DNA of 6,114 nt, from contig CAMPJH010000097.1 in assembly GCA_946886845.1 (NCBI GenBank), positions 1 through 6,114 on the forward strand, written 5' to 3'. The stretch is from an uncultured Sphingomonas sp. Its GTDB lineage: Bacteria > Pseudomonadota > Alphaproteobacteria > Sphingomonadales > Sphingomonadaceae. The notes under the pieces are model-generated. The model saw only the letters and a program-made list of their open reading frames with translations. It did not search any database and was not told the origin of the DNA. The translations under genes and the position numbers were made by a program. Positions 1 through 5,336 of this stretch are shown piece by piece; the first letter of the stretch is position 1; each line of letters opens with the position of its first letter.

Positions 1-293
1 CGGGTCTTGTAGATGGTGTTGCAGGCGAACTGGTCGCGGATGATGGGCGTCAGGCCGAGCGCCCGAATCTGACCGATCAGCCGCGCGCGGACGGCGTCGC
101 TTGTGGCACTGTCGGCCGGGTGCGGCCGCTCGTCTCCGAGGACCGTCGCCAAACGCGCCTTGGCGCGACCCGCATCGAATTCTCCGGCTTGCGACGACGC
201 ACGCAGCGGCGGTGGCTGGACCAGCAGGCTGGTGGCAGCCAGCCCGACAAGGATCGCAGCCAGCAATGCCAACAGCAGCAGATTCGGCCGCAT
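1..293 (-). CDS. M28-family metallopeptidase, N-terminal part (runs off the window edge)
   Basis: Reading the minus strand from the ATG at 293 gives 97 residues, still open at base 1. Residues 4-25 are a Leu/Ala-rich hydrophobic segment after MRPN, which looks like an uncleaved signal anchor, so the rest should face the periplasm. It continues with RAKARLATVLGDERPHPADS (residues 44-63), then a Val-Arg-x-Arg-Leu helix and an Ala-Leu-Gly-Leu-Thr-Pro turn. The pattern 'PHP.(G/D)S...(N/D).VR..L...L..LG' is typical of the N-terminus of membrane-linked M28 peptidases (zinc aminopeptidase fold). The zinc ligands lie beyond the window, so activity cannot be judged. An in-frame ATG at 329 would add 12 residues, but it has no Shine-Dalgarno sequence, whereas the ATG at 293 has one. 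The gene is divergent from asd, with 88 bases between the starts. The family call rests on the N-terminus only. Confidence 0.72.
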   Translation of the reverse strand, partial: MRPNLLLLALLAAILVGLAATSLLVQPPPLRASSQAGEFDAGRAKARLATVLGDERPHPADSATSDAVRARLIGQIRALGLTPIIRDQFACNTIYKT

Positions 294-296
294 TCG

Positions 297-305
297 TCCC
301 CCCTT
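297..305 (-). promoter_or_regulatory. Ribosome binding site supporting the start at 293
   Basis: On the minus strand the sequence AAGGGGGGA precedes CGA and the ATG at 293. The AGGGG core is about 6 bases from the ATG. This favours 293 over the in-frame ATG at 329, which is preceded by an AT-rich stretch with no purine-rich motif. Confidence 0.5.
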
Positions 306-381
306 GGCCCCCGCCAGTCCCGACGCCATATCGATTTCGAGTGCCAGGTGCGATAGGCGCCCGGCAAAGGAGAATTTCCAG

Positions 382-1410
382 ATGGGCTATCGCGTCGCTG
401 TCGTTGGCGCCACCGGCAATGTCGGCCGGGAAATCCTCAACATCCTCGCCGAGCGGCAATTCCCGCTCGACGAGGTCGCGGCCGTCGCCTCGTCGCGCTC
501 GACCGGCGACGTCATCGACTTCGGCGACAGCGGGCAGGAGCTCAAGGTCAGGAACCTCGAGCATTTCGACTTTTCCGGCTGGGACATGGCGCTGTTCGCC
601 GCCGGCTCCGACGCGTCGAAACTCTACGTTCCCAAGGCCGCGCAAGCCGGCTGCACGGTGATCGACAACAGCTCGCTCTACCGGATGGACCCGGACGTGC
701 CGCTGATCGTGCCGGAAGTGAACCCGGACGCGATCGCCGGCTACCGAAAGAAAAACATCATCGCCAACCCGAACTGCTCGACCGCCCAGCTGGTGGTGGC
801 GCTCAAGCCGCTGCACGACGCCGCCAGGATCAAGCGGGTCGTGGTCGCGACCTACCAGTCCGTATCGGGCACCGGGAAAGCGGCGATGGACGAGCTGTTC
901 AACCAGTCGCGCAACATCTTCGTCGGTGATTCGGCAGAGCCGAAAATCTATCCCAAGCAGATCGCTTTCAACGTCATCCCGCAGGCCGGCGACTTCCTCG
1001 ACGACGGCTCGACCAGCGAGGAGTGGAAGCTGGTGGTCGAGACCAAGAAGATCCTCGATCCCAAGATCAAGGTCAGCGCGACCTGCGTCCGGGTGCCGGT
1101 GTTCGTCGGCCATAGCGAAGCGGTGAACGTCGAGTTCGAGGAGGAGCTGTCGGCGAAGAAGGCGCAGTCGATCCTGCGCGAGGCGCCCGGCGTCATGCTC
1201 ATCGATAAGCGCGAGGACGGCGGCTACGTCACTCCGGTCGAAGCGGTCGGCGAATATGCGACCTACGTCAGCCGGGTCCGCGACGATCCGACGGTCGACC
1301 ACGGCCTGTCTTTATGGGTGGTCAGCGACAACCTGCGCAAAGGCGCGGCGCTCAATGCCGTCCAGATCGCCGAGCTGCTCGGCCGCAAGCACTTGCAGAA
1401 AGCGGCCTAG
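382..1410 (+). CDS. asd: Aspartate-semialdehyde dehydrogenase (EC 1.2.1.11)
   Basis: This 342-residue protein has the usual length of the family. It catalyses the NADPH-dependent reduction of L-4-aspartyl phosphate to aspartate semialdehyde in the cytosol, the branch point to diaminopimelate/lysine, threonine and methionine. The nucleotide-binding loop VGATGNVG is at residues 8-15 and the SSRSTG loop at 37-42. The catalytic cysteine is Cys132 in PNCST (codon 775-777). YQSVSG at 158-163 supplies the active-site Gln159. Arg237 (CVRVPV) and His244 (GHSEAV) are the substrate-binding Arg and acid/base His of the family. All key residues are present. The start at 382 is fixed by a strong AAAGGAGA at 366-373, 8 bases upstream, and by the family-typical N-terminus MGYRVAVVGATG. 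The frame stays open upstream to 103, but that part is antisense to the M28 gene and does not look like protein. It is the first gene on its strand here, with its promoter presumably in 294-365. Its TAG stop overlaps the stop of the convergent hydroxylase gene. Confidence 0.97.
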   Translation: MGYRVAVVGATGNVGREILNILAERQFPLDEVAAVASSRSTGDVIDFGDSGQELKVRNLEHFDFSGWDMALFAAGSDASKLYVPKAAQAGCTVIDNSSLYRMDPDVPLIVPEVNPDAIAGYRKKNIIANPNCSTAQLVVALKPLHDAARIKRVVVATYQSVSGTGKAAMDELFNQSRNIFVGDSAEPKIYPKQIAFNVIPQAGDFLDDGSTSEEWKLVVETKKILDPKIKVSATCVRVPVFVGHSEAVNVEFEEELSAKKAQSILREAPGVMLIDKREDGGYVTPVEAVGEYATYVSRVRDDPTVDHGLSLWVVSDNLRKGAALNAVQIAELLGRKHLQKAA

Positions 1411-2069
1411 GGCTTGTCGGCCCAGTGCCGAAGCAGGTTCTGCTGGACTAGCTGCAACCGGCTGTAATTTTGCGGGTCCATCTTTAACCCTTCGAGCGCC
1501 GCAACTTCGTTCAGGTCGTACAGGAGATTGCGCCGGAACGGGTCGGCGACCCGGCTCTGGATGAAGGTGATGGCGACCAGCCGCTCACCCTTGGTCACCG
1601 GATCGACCTCGTGGAAGGTGTCGGACGGGTAGAGGACCGCCTCGCCGGGCTTGAGCTTGAAGCGCAGCTCGCCGTCGCCAAGGCGGATGTGCAGAGCGCC
1701 GCCCTCATAGCTTTCCGGCTCGTTGAGGAAGATCGTGCACGACAGGTCGCTTCGGATCGTCTGCCCCGGCATCTGCAGGAAAGCGGCGTCGGCATGAGCG
1801 CCGTACTTCATTCCCGGCTTGTAACGGGTGATCAGCGGCGGCGCGATCAGCACCGGGAAGGCGAACTCGGCGAATTCCTGGCTGCGCCCGAACGCCTGCA
1901 ACAGCAGCTGCGAGCTCTTCTGGTACGCCTGCTGCTCGTGCAGCTGCTCATTGTCCTTGGCGGTATTGTGCGGGTTGGTGATCCGCCCGTGGACGAACGG
2001 CGCGGCGGCGGCGATCCGCTTGCACTCGTCGATTTCCGGCTGGGTCAGAAGCGGCAGGATTCGATACAT
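1407..2069 (-). CDS. Fe(II)/2-oxoglutarate-dependent PKHD-type hydroxylase (YbiX/PiuC family)
   Basis: This 220-residue protein is close to the usual length of the YbiX/PiuC family (about 225). The double-stranded beta-helix carries the full iron site: His92 and Asp94 in GAHAD, and distal His153 in the DTFHEV segment. Arg163 (GERLVA) should bind the 2-oxoglutarate carboxylate. Family signatures are clear: the N-terminal V.GR.T followed by KDNEQL, then RSDLSCTIFLNEP, YEGGALHI and GEAVLYPS...PVTKGER. The C-terminal helical part (LLYDLNEV, NLLRHWAD) also matches YbiX. The enzyme is expected to be cytosolic; its substrate is unknown. In other bacteria the family often sits beside TonB-dependent iron receptors, but none is in this window. 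The ATG at 2069 is chosen over a TTG at 2072 because GGGGAA at 2075-2080 is better spaced for it. The start overlaps the stop of the upstream sulfotransferase-like gene by one base, implying translational coupling. The TAG stop shares the palindrome CTAG with the asd stop. Confidence 0.92.
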   Translation of the reverse strand: MYRILPLLTQPEIDECKRIAAAAPFVHGRITNPHNTAKDNEQLHEQQAYQKSSQLLLQAFGRSQEFAEFAFPVLIAPPLITRYKPGMKYGAHADAAFLQMPGQTIRSDLSCTIFLNEPESYEGGALHIRLGDGELRFKLKPGEAVLYPSDTFHEVDPVTKGERLVAITFIQSRVADPFRRNLLYDLNEVAALEGLKMDPQNYSRLQLVQQNLLRHWADKP

Positions 2070-3076
2070 CAAGATTCCCCGGATCGCGCCAGCGCCCGCG
2101 CAAGCAGCGGCGACTTTTCCGCCGCCCGGCCGAGCATGGCAAGCGCGGATTCAATGTCGACCCGGTGCGCGGCGTCCGCCTCGGCGATGAGGTCGCGCCG
2201 AAGCGCCGGGCTGTAGTCATATTCGAGCGCCTTCGAATAGCGCGCCATCAGCAAACCGGTGGCGACCGCATGGAGGCGCTCGGCCGTCGCGGCGAAGCCG
2301 AAAAATTGGGCGAGGCGAATCAGCTCGTTCGGCATGTCGCCGAGCATCGCGTCGAAATCGGCCCAGGCGATCGCCCGGTCGGCCATCCTGTCGGCGGCCG
2401 ACTCCAGGGCGGTCATCTCGCACGCCCAGGCGGCCGCGGCGGCATCGGCGGTGGTGGTGCCGCCCAGCGCCGGCACTCGGCCGGACATTCGCCGGGCGCG
2501 CGATCCGGCAAGCGCCGCCAGTTCCTTGACGCTGTTCTCGCCGGCCAGGATCGAGGCGATGTAGGCGCGGGGCTTGGCGAAAAGGAACAGGGCCCGCTCG
2601 CCCGGCGGCACCAGCTCGTCGGCGATCTCGCTGACGAAGCTGGTCGCCTTGACCAGCGCCAGCTGATTCTCGGCGAACGTCCGCGAGAACAGGGCCTGGG
2701 CCGGAAACAGCAGGTGCGATCGATCCTCGTTACCTAGCCCCGCCAGGTCGCGCAGGAAGCGCGGCTCGCGGACCGCCAGCACGCCGTCGATTTCGCCGAG
2801 TAGCCGGGCGACCAGCGTCGATCCGACGTGGCCGATGTGGAAGATCCAGCGAGCGTCGGTGCGGGCGTTGACGGCGAGCGCGCTGCGCACCTTTTGCCAG
2901 TCGACGATATGGCTGGTCATCGTCTGCTGCAGCATCCGGTCGTCGAGGAAGCTGGCATTGCGATAGGCCTGCGAATCCATCGCGACCAGCCGAACGCGCC
3001 CGGCTTCCGGGTCGTATGCCTGGGCGAGCCAGGTCGCGTCTCGGGCGATTTGCTCAGGCGTCGGGGCGCTGGACAT
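2069..3076 (-). CDS. Sulfotransferase-like P-loop protein, function unassigned
   Basis: This is a 335-residue predicted cytosolic protein without a signal peptide or membrane segment. Residues 77-91 (a strand ending in FHIGHVGST, then a Leu/Ala/Arg helix) look like the 5'-phosphosulfate-binding loop of the sulfotransferase fold. VREPRFLRDL at 102-111 follows as in that fold. A strand running into AKPRAYIASIL (167-177) resembles the 3'-phosphate-binding segment. A C-terminal WACEM...DFDAML...LAQFFGF stretch (217-261) matches the family's end pattern, where a W..E helix precedes a strand and a loop before the last helices. The loop has His83 where classical PAPS-dependent enzymes have Lys or Arg (PKSGTT-type), so catalysis is uncertain. 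The gene is first in a two-gene unit with the PKHD hydroxylase, sharing TGATG. It starts 47 bases from the divergent GFA gene; the ribosome site is poor (AAGTGG, 6 bases from the ATG). Sulfotransferase-like genes often sit next to 2OG oxygenase genes in sphingomonads and Caulobacter (recalled, not checked). Confidence 0.75.
   Translation of the reverse strand: MSSAPTPEQIARDATWLAQAYDPEAGRVRLVAMDSQAYRNASFLDDRMLQQTMTSHIVDWQKVRSALAVNARTDARWIFHIGHVGSTLVARLLGEIDGVLAVREPRFLRDLAGLGNEDRSHLLFPAQALFSRTFAENQLALVKATSFVSEIADELVPPGERALFLFAKPRAYIASILAGENSVKELAALAGSRARRMSGRVPALGGTTTADAAAAAWACEMTALESAADRMADRAIAWADFDAMLGDMPNELIRLAQFFGFAATAERLHAVATGLLMARYSKALEYDYSPALRRDLIAEADAAHRVDIESALAMLGRAAEKSPLLARALARSGES
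2075..2080 (-). promoter_or_regulatory. Ribosome binding site of the PKHD hydroxylase gene, inside the end of the upstream gene
   Basis: The minus strand reads GGGGAATCTTGATG. GGGGA lies 6 bases from the ATG at 2069 but only 3 bases from the alternative TTG at 2072, so it supports the ATG. The site lies within the last codons of the upstream gene, which suits reinitiation by ribosomes that have just terminated at the TGA (2069-2071). Confidence 0.45.
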
Positions 3077-3111
3077 GCGGCCACTTAACCTTGCAAACCG
3101 GGCGGCACCAC

Positions 3112-3117
3112 AGGAGA
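3112..3117 (+). promoter_or_regulatory. Ribosome binding site deciding the GFA start
   Basis: The sequence CAGGAGACGGATGATGG offers two adjacent in-frame ATGs, at 3121 and 3124. AGGAG ends at 3116, which is 4 bases before the first ATG and 7 before the second. The spacing favours 3124; the choice changes only one Met. Confidence 0.5.
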
Positions 3118-3123
3118 CGGATG

Positions 3124-3570
3124 ATGGTCGAACAGAAGACCGGCGGCTGCGCCTGCGGACGAGTGCGCTTCACTCTCACCGGCGAGCCCGAGGAAGCCTA
3201 TCTTTGCCATTGCCGGATGTGCCAGCGGGCGACCGGCTCAGTGTCGATCGCCTTCGTCACCGCCAGGCTCGATCAGATAGAGTGGGATGGCGAGCCCGAC
3301 TGGTACGACAGCTCGCCGATCGCTCGCCGGCCGTTCTGCTCGAAGTGCGGGACGTCGCTCGGCTTCATGTTCACCGAGGATTCCGACAAGATGGACCTGA
3401 CGGTCGCGGCGTTCGACGACCCCAGCCCGTTCAAGCCCAGGCATCATTTCGGCGCCGAGAGCATGCACCGGGCGTGGCTCAACACCGAGGGTCTGCCCGA
3501 ATACCGGACTGACCAGTATCAGAAGCTGGTCGACAAATGGGTCAAGGCGACCGGGAAAATGCCCGATTAA
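3124..3570 (+). CDS. GFA (CENP-V/GFA zinc-binding domain) family protein
   Basis: This 148-residue protein consists of a single GFA domain and has the usual length for the family. Seven cysteines form the family pattern: C9-x-C11 (GGCACG), C28-x-C30-x2-C33 (CHCRMC) and C72-x2-C75 (FCSKCG). In the founding member, glutathione-dependent formaldehyde-activating enzyme, these bind two zinc ions. Most genomic members have no proven formaldehyde role, so only 'GFA family' is supported; glutathione adduct handling is possible. Further family traits are AFVTARLDQIEW (43-54) and a C-terminal helix (YQKLVDKWVK). It is predicted cytosolic, with no signal peptide. No formaldehyde pathway gene (adhC/frmA, fghA) lies nearby. 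The gene stands alone on its strand between two minus-strand units, 47 bases from the divergent start upstream, and its TAA overlaps the stop of the convergent methyltransferase-like gene in a TTAA palindrome. Confidence 0.93.
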   Translation: MVEQKTGGCACGRVRFTLTGEPEEAYLCHCRMCQRATGSVSIAFVTARLDQIEWDGEPDWYDSSPIARRPFCSKCGTSLGFMFTEDSDKMDLTVAAFDDPSPFKPRHHFGAESMHRAWLNTEGLPEYRTDQYQKLVDKWVKATGKMPD

Positions 3571-4418
3571 AGCGGCTTGACGAATTTCAGGGTCATCCGG
3601 TCGCTTTCGCCGATGGCGAGATATTTTTCGCGGTCCTTGTCCTTGAGACGCAGCCCTGGCGGCAAAGTCCACACGCCGTCCGGCCAGTCGGCCGTGTCCT
3701 TCGGGTTGGCGTTGATCTCGGACGTGGCGGCGAGCTTGAAGCCGGCCGCTTCGGCAAGGGCCTTTACCGTCGACAGCTTGATATAGCCGCTTTCGCGCTC
3801 GCGCTCGGCGCTGGCACTTTCCGGCAGGCGGTGGTCGACCACGCCGAGGATTCCGCCAGGCTTGAGCATCGCGTAGATCTGCTTGAAGGCCTCGGGGCTG
3901 TAATCCTGCTTGTCGTCGCGGCGATAGCCCATCCGCCAATTGTGGACGTTGCGGAAGGTGAGGACGACGTCGGCTGTGCCGTCCGGCACCCGCACCGAAT
4001 TGGCGTCGAAGGCGGGGAAGTCGGCAACGACCGCCGCCGAGTACAAAGTCGGATTGGCCGCCTTGAGCTTGTCGATTCCCGACCGTCCCCAATCGGGCGC
4101 AACCAGATAGAGCTTGCCGCCGCCGGCGGTGACATAGGGCGCCAGGATTTCGGTGTACCAGCCGCCGCCCGGCCAGATTTCGACCACGGCGTCGCCCGGG
4201 TCGACCTCGAAGAAGTCGAGGGTCTCGACCGGGTGGCGGTATTTGTCGCGAAGCACGTTCTCCGGCTTGCGTCCCGCATCGGCGACCGCCTTTTGCAGCG
4301 CGGCGACCCGGTTCGCCGCGGCGGCCGGCGCTGCTTGCTCGGCGGCGGCTGTTGACGCCGAGGCGGGCAGAAGCGCCAGGGCGCTGGCGGCAAGCGCGAT
4401 TGCGAAACGAAGATGCAT
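3567..4418 (-). CDS. Exported class I methyltransferase-fold protein (COG4798 type)
   Basis: This 283-residue protein opens with a Sec signal: MHLRFAIALA and a hydrophobic core to Pro18, with a likely signal peptidase I cut after Ala21 (PASA) or in the Ala-rich stretch up to Ala26. An Ala-rich linker (to about residue 36) leads into a Rossmann-like methyltransferase domain. The motif I equivalent is VVEIWPGGGWYTEIL (78-92), and the late strand is LKPGGILGVVDHR (185-197). The usual motif I is Asp/Glu-x-G-x-G-x-G; here a Trp-Pro precedes three glycines. The invariant-looking RNVHNWR (156-162) probably sits at the motif IV position. This architecture recalls the 'predicted methyltransferase' family COG4798. 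Its substrate is unknown, and the signal peptide makes SAM dependence puzzling. The start at 4418 is supported by AAGGGGAA at 4426-4433, 7 bases upstream. The gene is divergent from the alpha/beta hydrolase (92 bases between starts) and convergent with the GFA gene. Confidence 0.88.
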   Translation of the reverse strand: MHLRFAIALAASALALLPASASTAAAEQAAPAAAANRVAALQKAVADAGRKPENVLRDKYRHPVETLDFFEVDPGDAVVEIWPGGGWYTEILAPYVTAGGGKLYLVAPDWGRSGIDKLKAANPTLYSAAVVADFPAFDANSVRVPDGTADVVLTFRNVHNWRMGYRRDDKQDYSPEAFKQIYAMLKPGGILGVVDHRLPESASAERERESGYIKLSTVKALAEAAGFKLAATSEINANPKDTADWPDGVWTLPPGLRLKDKDREKYLAIGESDRMTLKFVKPL

Positions 4419-4449
4419 GGTCCGGTTCCCCTTGCGAATGTCGCCCTAC

Positions 4450-4479
4450 CATTGCGCGAGCCGGTCGCGCGCGGCAATG
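4450..4479. promoter_or_regulatory. Imperfect inverted repeat in the divergent intergenic region (possible operator)
   Basis: CATTGC at 4450-4455 and GCAATG at 4474-4479 are perfect inverted copies separated by 18 GC-rich bases. They sit midway between the divergent methyltransferase-like and hydrolase starts. The position would suit an operator shared by both promoters, but 6-base arms in GC-rich DNA can arise by chance. No convincing -35/-10 pair was found beside it. Confidence 0.22.
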
Positions 4480-4510
4480 CCCGAATCTCCGCGACAGGCG
4501 TTCGGTCAAG

Positions 4511-5284
4511 ATGGGGACGACCAATTTGCGCGAGCCAGCGATCCACAAATGGACCGCATCGGACGGGATCGAGCTTGCCTTCCACGAAATGGGGGAGGGC
4601 CGGCCGGTAGTCCTGCTGCACGGCCTCTTCTCCGACGCGCAGATGAACTGGATCAAGTTCGGCCACGCGGCACGGATCGCCGGCGACGGCTTTCGGGTGA
4701 TCATGCCCGACCTTCGGGCACACGGCGCGTCGGGCAAGCCGCACGACCCGGACCATTATCCGCAAGGGGTGCTCGCCCGCGATGTTCGCGAGCTGGTCGC
4801 GCATCTCGGCCTCGACTCGTTCGATCTCGGCGGCTTTTCGCTCGGCGCGCGGACGACGCTCGAAGCGGTCGGCGAAGGCATGCGGCCCGGCAAGGCCGTG
4901 CTCGGCGGAATGGGCCTCGAGGGCATCCGCAATTGGGCTCGGCGCAAGCATTTTTACCTCGAGGCGATCGAAGCGTTCGACAGCGCGACCCGCGGCGACC
5001 CGCACTGGCTGGCGATCCAGTTCATGAAGACGATGAAGGTCGACCGCACCGCCGCCGCGTTGCTGCTCCAGAGCTTCGCCGATTCGGAAGAGCAATGGCT
5101 GCAGGCTTTCACCATGCCGACGCTGGTCGTCGTCGGCAGCGAGGATCATGACAACGGCTCCGGCGAGGAGCTTGCCGCGGCGCTTCCCAACGCGATTTAT
5201 CGCGAAGTGCCCGGCACCCACATGAGCTCGGTGACCAGGCCCGAGTTCGGCGAAGCGATTGCGCGTTTTCTAGCGGCGGCTTGA
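4511..5284 (+). CDS. Alpha/beta-fold hydrolase
   Basis: This 257-residue protein is a single-domain alpha/beta hydrolase. The oxyanion-hole motif LLHGLF is at 35-40 (His37-Gly38). The strand-turn IMPDLRAHGASGKP (64-77) is typical of the family. The nucleophile elbow GGFSLGA places Ser110 as nucleophile. Asp212 (VVGSED) and His237 (PGTHMSS) complete the triad at normal spacings. The cap between strands 6 and 7 (about 135-200) is short and helical. There is no signal peptide, so it is predicted cytosolic. The substrate cannot be told; an esterase or C-C/ester hydrolase is possible, and there are no haloalkane dehalogenase or epoxide hydrolase marks. The ATG at 4511 fits the family N-terminus but has only a weak AGGCG 10 bases upstream, so initiation may be poor; the open frame upstream to 4352 is antisense to the methyltransferase-like gene and is rejected. 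The M2 peptidase gene follows after 52 bases and may be cotranscribed. Confidence 0.9.
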   Translation: MGTTNLREPAIHKWTASDGIELAFHEMGEGRPVVLLHGLFSDAQMNWIKFGHAARIAGDGFRVIMPDLRAHGASGKPHDPDHYPQGVLARDVRELVAHLGLDSFDLGGFSLGARTTLEAVGEGMRPGKAVLGGMGLEGIRNWARRKHFYLEAIEAFDSATRGDPHWLAIQFMKTMKVDRTAAALLLQSFADSEEQWLQAFTMPTLVVVGSEDHDNGSGEELAAALPNAIYREVPGTHMSSVTRPEFGEAIARFLAAA

Positions 5285-5285
5285 C

Positions 5286-5311
5286 CCGACTCGCCGTGTC
5301 GGCCCAGTCGG
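5286..5311 (+). other. Small alternative hairpins between the hydrolase and M2 genes
   Basis: CCGAC at 5286-5290 can pair with GTCGG at 5298-5302 (7-base loop), or as CCGACT at 5286-5291 with AGTCGG at 5306-5311 (14-base loop). The two pairings exclude each other. Neither is followed by a U-run, so this is not a standard terminator. It could weakly reduce readthrough into the M2 gene or be chance pairing in GC-rich DNA. Confidence 0.2.
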
Positions 5312-5336
5312 TAGCGAATCGAGAGGGGAGTTTTCG

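Noticed and set aside
304..332. TTGGCC - 17 bases - CATATC as a promoter for asd
   Set aside because: The spacing is ideal, but only 4/6 and 3/6 bases match the consensus; too weak to list as a feature without start-site data.
77..367. Minus-strand 96-residue open frame at the left end
   Set aside because: It is Arg/Trp/Cys-rich and lies in a different frame from the plausible M28 N-terminus with its hydrophobic anchor; it is a frame shadow.
103..381. Upstream in-frame extension of asd (93 codons)
   Set aside because: The extension is antisense to the M28 gene, has no family match, and the true start at 382 has a strong ribosome site and a family-typical N-terminus.
3124..3570. Assigning the GFA protein as true formaldehyde-activating enzyme (gfa)
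   Set aside because: The zinc cysteines fit the family, but most GFA-domain proteins lack this proven activity and no formaldehyde-oxidation genes are nearby.
3537..4355. Plus-strand 272-residue open frame antisense to the methyltransferase-like gene
   Set aside because: It is Gly/Arg/Val/Asp-rich with no motif, while the opposite frame has a signal peptide and methyltransferase motifs.
3238..4737. Minus-strand open frame of 499 residues spanning the GFA, methyltransferase-like and hydrolase genes
   Set aside because: It is Arg/Pro/Gly-rich low-complexity protein running through three genes with better-supported frames; such long shadows are common in GC-rich DNA.
3764..5221. Minus-strand open frame of 485 residues opposite the hydrolase
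   Set aside because: It is antisense to a hydrolase with a full catalytic triad and then out of frame in the methyltransferase-like gene; no recognisable domain and a shadow-like Ser/Arg/Pro composition in its second half.
5286..5302. Intrinsic terminator after the hydrolase gene
   Set aside because: The stem has only 5 base pairs and no U-run follows; listed only as weak alternative hairpins.
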